Notes under the pieces: model-generated
The model's database searches: none
Told to the model about the DNA's origin: nothing
Seen by the model: the letters and a program-made list of their open reading frames with translations, nothing else
Translations under genes and position numbers: made by a program
In this document: piece by piece, positions 54,485-60,000 of the stretch
How the letters are laid out: every line of letters starts with the position of its first letter
Numbering within the stretch: position 1 is the stretch's first letter
From: Hydractinia symbiolongicarpus
Lineage: Eukaryota; Cnidaria; Hydrozoa; Anthoathecata; Hydractiniidae
DNA length: 60,000 nucleotides
NCBI RefSeq assembly: GCF_029227915.1
Contig: NC_079876.1
Location: 19,904,001 to 19,964,000 of the forward strand
Direction: 5' to 3'

Positions 54485-54649
54485 TATTGAAAACTGTCTC
54501 GTGAAGGAAGCAGCAAAAGAAATTATTACTCATAATCAATGCCTTCTATTAAAATCAGGGGTTACAAAACGCCAGATTTGTATTACTTACATAAAAACCG
54601 GGCCTCAGCAAGTTAGCGAAATTATCATCCGGGAGTTGACGTCACAAGC

Positions 54650-55950
54650 CCTCCCGCGAAGGAATTTATTTACAATCGGGAAACAAGATGGCGGCTGGCC
54701 AAAGCCCTCTTTCTACCTAATATTTTGGAACTTTGACGACGAATATCTTGCGAACAAATCAAAACAAGAAGCCCGAAGGCTTGAAGATTTCCGCAATCAG
54801 CAGCATGGGATTAAAATATGTCATATAGTGTGAAACTATTCTCAGAAAACAAAAACGCGATGCATATTATCTGCAACCAAAGTTTAACAAGTTTAAAAAA
54901 AAAAGTATGCCCAGCGTAAATATCTTTTGTTCTGAGGACGAAACAAAGTATAAAAGACCACAACCTTAAAATTTAAGAGCATGTTAGATTATTATAAGGT
55001 TTTGTAAAGCTTGACTACAAATTTTTTTAATAAAAATATAACAAATCCAAGTGCTACACTCTGTGTGGCAATTATCAACGAATTACGGTAATAACAGAAA
55101 TTACAGAATAACCATCCCCTGCTAAATAAGCGCTACTTCTAATTGACCGCCCTGCCAATTAAGCGCCCTTTTTAATGGCCGAAATTAAATAAGCCGGGTG
55201 CTTATTCGTCATTTACGGTAAATTAAGAACATCCCAAGAACATTTCTAGGCTAAAAACGTTAAAAACATTGCAAGGCTTTTTTCCATTTTCATGTTCTTA
55301 TAAAAAAGAATGTCTATATATAAATAAAAAATTATAATATTTTACATATAGTATTCTCTAAAAAAATAAAAGCTTTAACTCTATGACTTTGAAATTGATC
55401 TAGAAAATTTTGGACATTTTATGATATATACAAATCCTTTCATGTAAAATTGAACTTCTGAACAAGTTCATTAATGTTTCAGTATTTAGGCGATACTCTT
55501 AGTCTTGGTGGTATTTTGATAAAGGCTGATCTAAAAAAGAAAAACCATTCTACTATTTAATCATATTTATCTGTCATTTATCCATCCATGCAATTTTAAA
55601 ATCATCAGGACAGAAAACGTATATACAAGATAGGTAGAGTATATATATATATATATATATATGATTTTATTCACAGTAAAAAAACACATTTCACATGTAA
55701 AAATGCAAAAAAATACTACTACGTGTGAAAATATTTGATTTTTTTAGTTATATATACTCATTCAAAAATTTGTACAACATTGATAAAACGCAATTTAACT
55801 AAAATATCACCAGAAAGACGAAAAACATATTTTTTCTAAGTTTAAACTTGTTTTCATTTTATTAATAGGGTCAAATTTTTCATAAGAACGTCTAAATTTC
55901 AGCAGATGCTTATGTTCTTACTTTTTACGCTTTTTCAACCTCAAGCGTTC
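54650..55950. other. No recognisable gene
   Basis: AT-rich. Contains a (TA)n tract at 55640-55662. The open frame crossing 54,453-54,833 has no motif and overlaps the THAP-side structures. Confidence 0.4.
55640..55662. repeat. (TA)n microsatellite
   Basis: About 11 perfect AT units. Confidence 0.95.
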
Positions 55951-55954
55951 TTAA

Positions 55955-56699
55955 CCCTATTTGGTCCGGGGTTTTTCGAACATACTATGACCGGGGGGGG
56001 GGGGGGGGGGGGGGCGGATTCCGCTCCCCCTTAATAACTTTTCATAGGATTGTTCAAATTGAATCAAACTTGGCACACTTATAGTACGTCATAAAAGGAA
56101 CAAAATGGCGGCTATAAATTTTTGCTTGCGTCAGCACATTTTCTGTGACGTCATCGGAAGCTTGAAAATTGTACTATCTGCTTAAAATATAATTACTTTT
56201 GTTCTAGAGCGAATTTTTACATTATGTTTGAAGTTTCTGAAAGCTAAATAAATTTTTTTTAACATATCTTCCGGTTTTTACATGGATCGAATAAAAAATT
56301 GCCAAAAATTGCCCGAAAATCCGTTTTTTTCCGATTTTCGGGTAAAATCCGAAAAAATCGGGAAAACGGATTAGTCACGTGTCAAAATTATTCGAAATGA
56401 TTCTTCTTGATGAAACAAAGTTGTGTTGCAAGTTTCAAGTTCTAAGGATAATCCTAACAGGAGTTATTATATTTTTCCCATTACAAGGATTTCATAGAGA
56501 TTTTAGGGGTAGTTTCGAGTAATGGCCAATATCAAAGCCTCTGAAAGGTATGGGACCTAAAAATTTAGCATGCAGGTGTCTAATAGATAAATGTTGAAAC
56601 TCAGTAAGTATCATAGGCATATAAGAAAGCAATCAGGAGTTATTAAAAAAAACCGTCAGGGGGGGGCGGAATCCGCCCCCCCCCCCGGACCGAATAGGG
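55955..56699. mobile_element. TTAA-flanked MITE copy B, 745 bp
   Basis: CCCTATTTGGTCCGGGG at the left and CCCCGGACCGAATAGGG at the right, flanked by TTAA at 55951-55954 and 56700-56703. It is nearly collinear with copy A (48920-49671), including the GTGACGTCATCGGAAGC, AAAATTGCCCGAAAATCCG and GGTAGTTTCGAGTAATGGCC blocks. The left G-run is longer than in copy A. The two copies are very similar, which indicates recent spread. Confidence 0.92.
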
Positions 56700-56703
56700 T
56701 TAA

Positions 56704-58600
56704 TTTGTATCATATAGCAATTGTAGACTCATTATTTTGTTTATGAATGTTTGTTTGTTATGTTTGTTTTTGTTTATATATAGTCTATGAAGGTATTTAA
56801 AAATCAGCCTTTCTAATCCAATTTATTTTTTGTTGGCAAAAAATCCCAACACGAACCATTATTTGCCTTCTCTAAGTTGGAAACTTGTGTTTTATGTGGG
56901 CAATTTATGTTTTGTTTGTGATCGTATTGTGATTGAAATTTATAGGAAAATAAGAACAAAACTTATATATGTAATTAAGTCACATCCAACTGCAATAAAA
57001 ATCATGTCAGCGAATGCATGCCAACGTAAATCGAGAATCTTTGTTAACACTTGGGTATTCACCTTGGCCAATTACAGGCCTTTTCAGGAAAATTTTAATA
57101 CGTTTGTGGCAAAAAGCACGCCTTAAGTATTTCAGGTGTGCTTTTGGGTGTGTGCACTGGTTAACTTTGATGTGTGTGTGGAGGTGTGCACATGCTATTG
57201 CACGCTTCTCCTGGAAAGGCCTGCAATTGCAGTGTCGACATGAATTATAAAGTCTGGTCCGGATTTTATCAGCTCAGGGAAAAACATATACGCCCCAGTT
57301 ATAATATAGATGTAAAAAATGATTATAACATAGTATATAAGTAAGCAATACATAAATCTTGGAAATAAAGTTTGAAATAAAATAGTCTATTCTTGCGGTC
57401 AGAATGTTCTCCTTCGTTGCTCTCTGATGGGGTACAAAGTGGACTTTTCACGGTCAAACCTTCAAAGTAGCAACCGTAATTAAACAGAATTTACAAGCAA
57501 AACGGCGTTAAAATGTCGCAAAATGTAAAAAATTAAGCAGTATCTAAAACATATTTCCTGAAAAATGCAGTATTGTAGTTATGAAGGTTTCACCACAAAA
57601 ACATTATGATTACGGCATTTGTACACCATTTCATAATGGCTGCTTAACCTGAATACTGGCCCGTGATTGGTTCAACCAGTGTTATGACGTGAATCCGACC
57701 GCAAGAATGGCTTATCACCTGCATTTTCTAGCCTGTCAATTTGCGTTTGGGGTCTGGAAATATAAACACCATCATATCACGATGAAACATGTCTAGCTAG
57801 CTAGCTATATACTATATGATGGGGTTAACTGTAGCTAGGGACAAGTGATTTTACAAAAGTCTAATTTTGTGAATGCTTAGGGAATTTACCAAGCAAGTTC
57901 GACAAAGTGCCCAAGCTTTCAGATAAAAAATCTGAAAGTTACCGAAATAGATAATTAAAAGCCTTGTAAAACTAAAGAAAAAGGGGTACGTACGGTCAGT
58001 TGGCTAACTATTAACCCAACTAAAAACTTTGCTCTTCTGGTAGCTATAGCTATAGCTTGGTGACTAGACAAAGACATGTACAGATCAGCTAAAGAACACA
58101 ACACCAGCCAGCTAATTAAAATACAATAATTCTTACCTTATATTGAAGTATACTATAATATAAAGTACTCTGGAATTCCCACCAGCAAGCCAGCAAGCCA
58201 ATCCTAAAATAAAAACCCAAAAAGCACAGCCAAAGGTGATCTCCGTACAACCAGAATTCAAAATGCTTTTGGTCATAGACCGAAGCTTTGGCCAAGGAAC
58301 GTAGAATACTAAGGTCGTGAAGTTCAGATTATTTGCAATCTGTATTCTTATTAGTTGTAAACGAAACGAAGCTTTCCTATTGGCTTTTCAAATAATAACA
58401 AAAAAATCAACAAAAATAAAATAAAATAACAATGGTAGGGTCCGTGCAAATATTATAGCCTAAAGCCAAAATATCACAACTCAGTGCGTCCTGCCTAGCT
58501 GCACTGTCTCTCCCTCTATCCCTCAAGGCGATTTTAAAGATTCCGCCTTGCGTAGCGGTCGGCGGAAATCAAAATAAGTATAAAAGATTATTTTTTTCGT
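56704..58600. other. No recognisable gene
   Basis: Intergenic. Open frames at 56,830-57,250 overlap each other and have no motif. Short CTAGCTAG runs near 57,790 and a CAGCAAGC duplication near 58,182-58,200. Confidence 0.4.
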
Positions 58601-59260
58601 AATTAGTACAATACTTTAAGTCGGTTTTGGACTACTTTTTTTGAAGTGGAAGGTAAGATTTAAGGGGTAAAATTTTGCGTGTTTTTGCGAATTAACCTCG
58701 AATTCGCAAAATTCTCGTGAAAAAAATGATTTTTTTTTTTAAATTTGCGAAATTAAACTCTCGCGAAAAATTTTGATTTTCTGCATTTTGCGTAATTCAC
58801 TTTTTTAAAAAAATTTTTAATTCATGCAAAAAATCATATTTTTTTAGATTACAATGGCAAAAAGTACGATTTTTTCTTAACTAAAAAAACTACAAAGAGA
58901 TCAAATAGAAAATAAAATACTCGATATGATTAGTTAGTTAGTTATTTATTAAAGTTAGTTACATTTATTTTGATTATTTCCTCTTCATTTACTTGTGCGC
59001 GTGAATCTGACGATAACACATGCGTTGGAGCTAGGTAGCAGAAAGCTCTCAGAATTAGATTTATTTGCCGACCTTTCAACTCTTGTTGGCCGAGATGAAT
59101 TAGCAGATCAACCATCACTAAATGAAGAATATTTACAATCATAAGAGGATTTTGATAGAAATTTATTTGACACTAAATTTTTAAATTATCGCACTAAATC
59201 TAAAATTTTCTAAATTTGCTAAATGAAATTTTCGCGAAAATTTCTTGTGTGAAAGTAGTT
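58601..59260. repeat. AT-rich repeat with TTCGCGAAAA motifs
   Basis: AATTCGCAAAATTCTCGTGA, AATTTGCGAAATTAAACTCT, CTCGCGAAAAATTTTG and later GAAATTTTCGCGAAAATTTC are variants of one motif spaced over about 600 bp. They suggest an interspersed repeat, but the borders are unclear. Confidence 0.4.
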
Positions 59261-60000
59261 TTAGTAAATTCATATTTTTATATGATGGTTGTTGGACACT
59301 TTTGATTCTGTTGGACATTTTACTTTTTTTATTTTTTGTTGCGCCTGCTTACATTTTTAAACATTTGTTTCAGTAAATATGGAATAATGCAGATTATGAC
59401 CTTTTTGTTGTTTTTGCAACAGTTTGGTTTCTTTAACATGGATTGAATTAGAGATATAGTGGATTCTTCCACGGACATGCAGCTAGTTAGAATCCTAGGT
59501 GAACTTCACATATTTGTGACCAAAAATTCTAGCTCAAGGAAAATCTTTCCGACGAATTCAAAGTAATACAGCACAGTTAAAATAATGTATTTAATACGAA
59601 GTTTTCGTAGGACGCTCTCTCTTATCTCAAGTTTAGCTAGATGGTTTTGAAAGTATCAGGGACTAAAAAGATAGATGTATATTAGTATAAAGAAAAAAAC
59701 TGTTTGGAAGTGTTTTTAATTAATTTTGATTGTGGATTTTTTCACAGGTGTACGGCTAGAAAACTTTTCTGTGGTACAGAAATGTGAAGAGTTGTCAAAA
59801 AGTCTTGTTTCTGAGAAAAGTTACAGTTTTGCAAATGCTGCAACAAAAAACACCTGCATTTTGTTAGGGCGTACGATGCAACGTTAAACAAATTTGAAAC
59901 TTTGAACGGACATTGCCAATTTCAAATTAAAGTTGCAATAAAACATGAAAATAAAATTTCTCCACTTCTATTTTCAAGAGAAAATAACTGAAACATGATC
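59261..60000. other. No recognisable gene
   Basis: AT-rich sequence to the window end. A stretch near 59,750-59,900 (CACAGGTGTACGGCTAG, then AACTTTTCTGTGGTACAGAA) has an acceptor-like start and some open frame, but nothing identifiable. Confidence 0.3.

Larger units (their letters stand above)
53343..54644. repeat. 17-bp inverted repeat bracketing the THAP gene
   Basis: TGACGTCATCTCCCGGA (53343-53359) and TCCGGGAGTTGACGTCA (54628-54644) are inverted copies with one mismatch, 1,302 bp apart outer to outer. They could be transposon ends or paired CRE-like (TGACGTCA) promoter sites. No target duplication is evident. Confidence 0.4.

Overview
This window is AT-rich, intron-bearing animal DNA, most likely from a cnidarian and perhaps a hydrozoan. 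That assignment is an inference. It rests on short exons with GT-AG introns, CTAGCTAG-rich intergenic DNA, many Helitron-type repeats, Harbinger elements paired with Myb/MADF genes, and CR1/L2-like LINEs that carry 2A-like peptides. No bacterial features, CRISPR arrays or intact rRNA/tRNA genes are visible. Most of the window is mobile-element DNA in various stages of decay. All exon models below were assembled by eye from splice sites and reading phase.

Layout. 1-1,770: 5' exons of a Patched-domain (RND family) membrane protein on the minus strand. 3,518-4,010: a 128-bp tandem repeat. 5,150-8,245: head-to-tail copies of a Helitron-like non-autonomous element. 9,180: a tRNA-derived SINE. 10,440-11,345: Helitron remnants with striking hairpins. 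12,095-17,976: a minus-strand LINE (2A-like peptide, PHD finger, endonuclease, reverse transcriptase) split by a palindromic insertion that contains a Gypsy LTR and gag fragment. 20,107-21,432: two 3' exons of an unidentified multipass membrane protein (minus). 23,255-24,342: a broken type II membrane protein gene. 27,283: the 5' end of another LINE with a 2A-like peptide. 30,745-31,390: more Helitron-like repeats. 33,256-34,113: a piggyBac transposase pseudogene.

35,397-38,005: an apparently complete ten-exon gene for a 249-residue secreted or receptor-ectodomain-like protein. Its last exon ends 7 bases before a perfect (TTCG)375 array of 1,500 bp. 39,761-46,465: three Helitron copies surrounding a PIF/Harbinger element, whose transposase and Myb-like partner are both damaged and whose transposase is cut by a SINE. 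48,568-49,811: a LINE tail split by a TTAA-flanked MITE. 50,530-52,665: a second Harbinger element with a MADF gene. 53,501-54,343: a four-exon THAP-domain gene, possibly inside a 1.3-kb inverted-repeat unit. 55,955-56,699: a second full copy of the TTAA MITE. 56,704-60,000: nothing recognisable beyond AT-rich repeats.

Only four loci look like host-type genes: the Patched-like gene, the membrane protein at 20.1-21.4 kb, the secreted protein at 35.4-38.0 kb, and the THAP gene, which may itself be transposon-borne. They show no sign of acting together. The strongest candidates for something undescribed are the secreted protein with its adjoining TTCG array, the fold-back architecture of the TTAA MITE, and the recurring perfect hairpins in the Helitrons.
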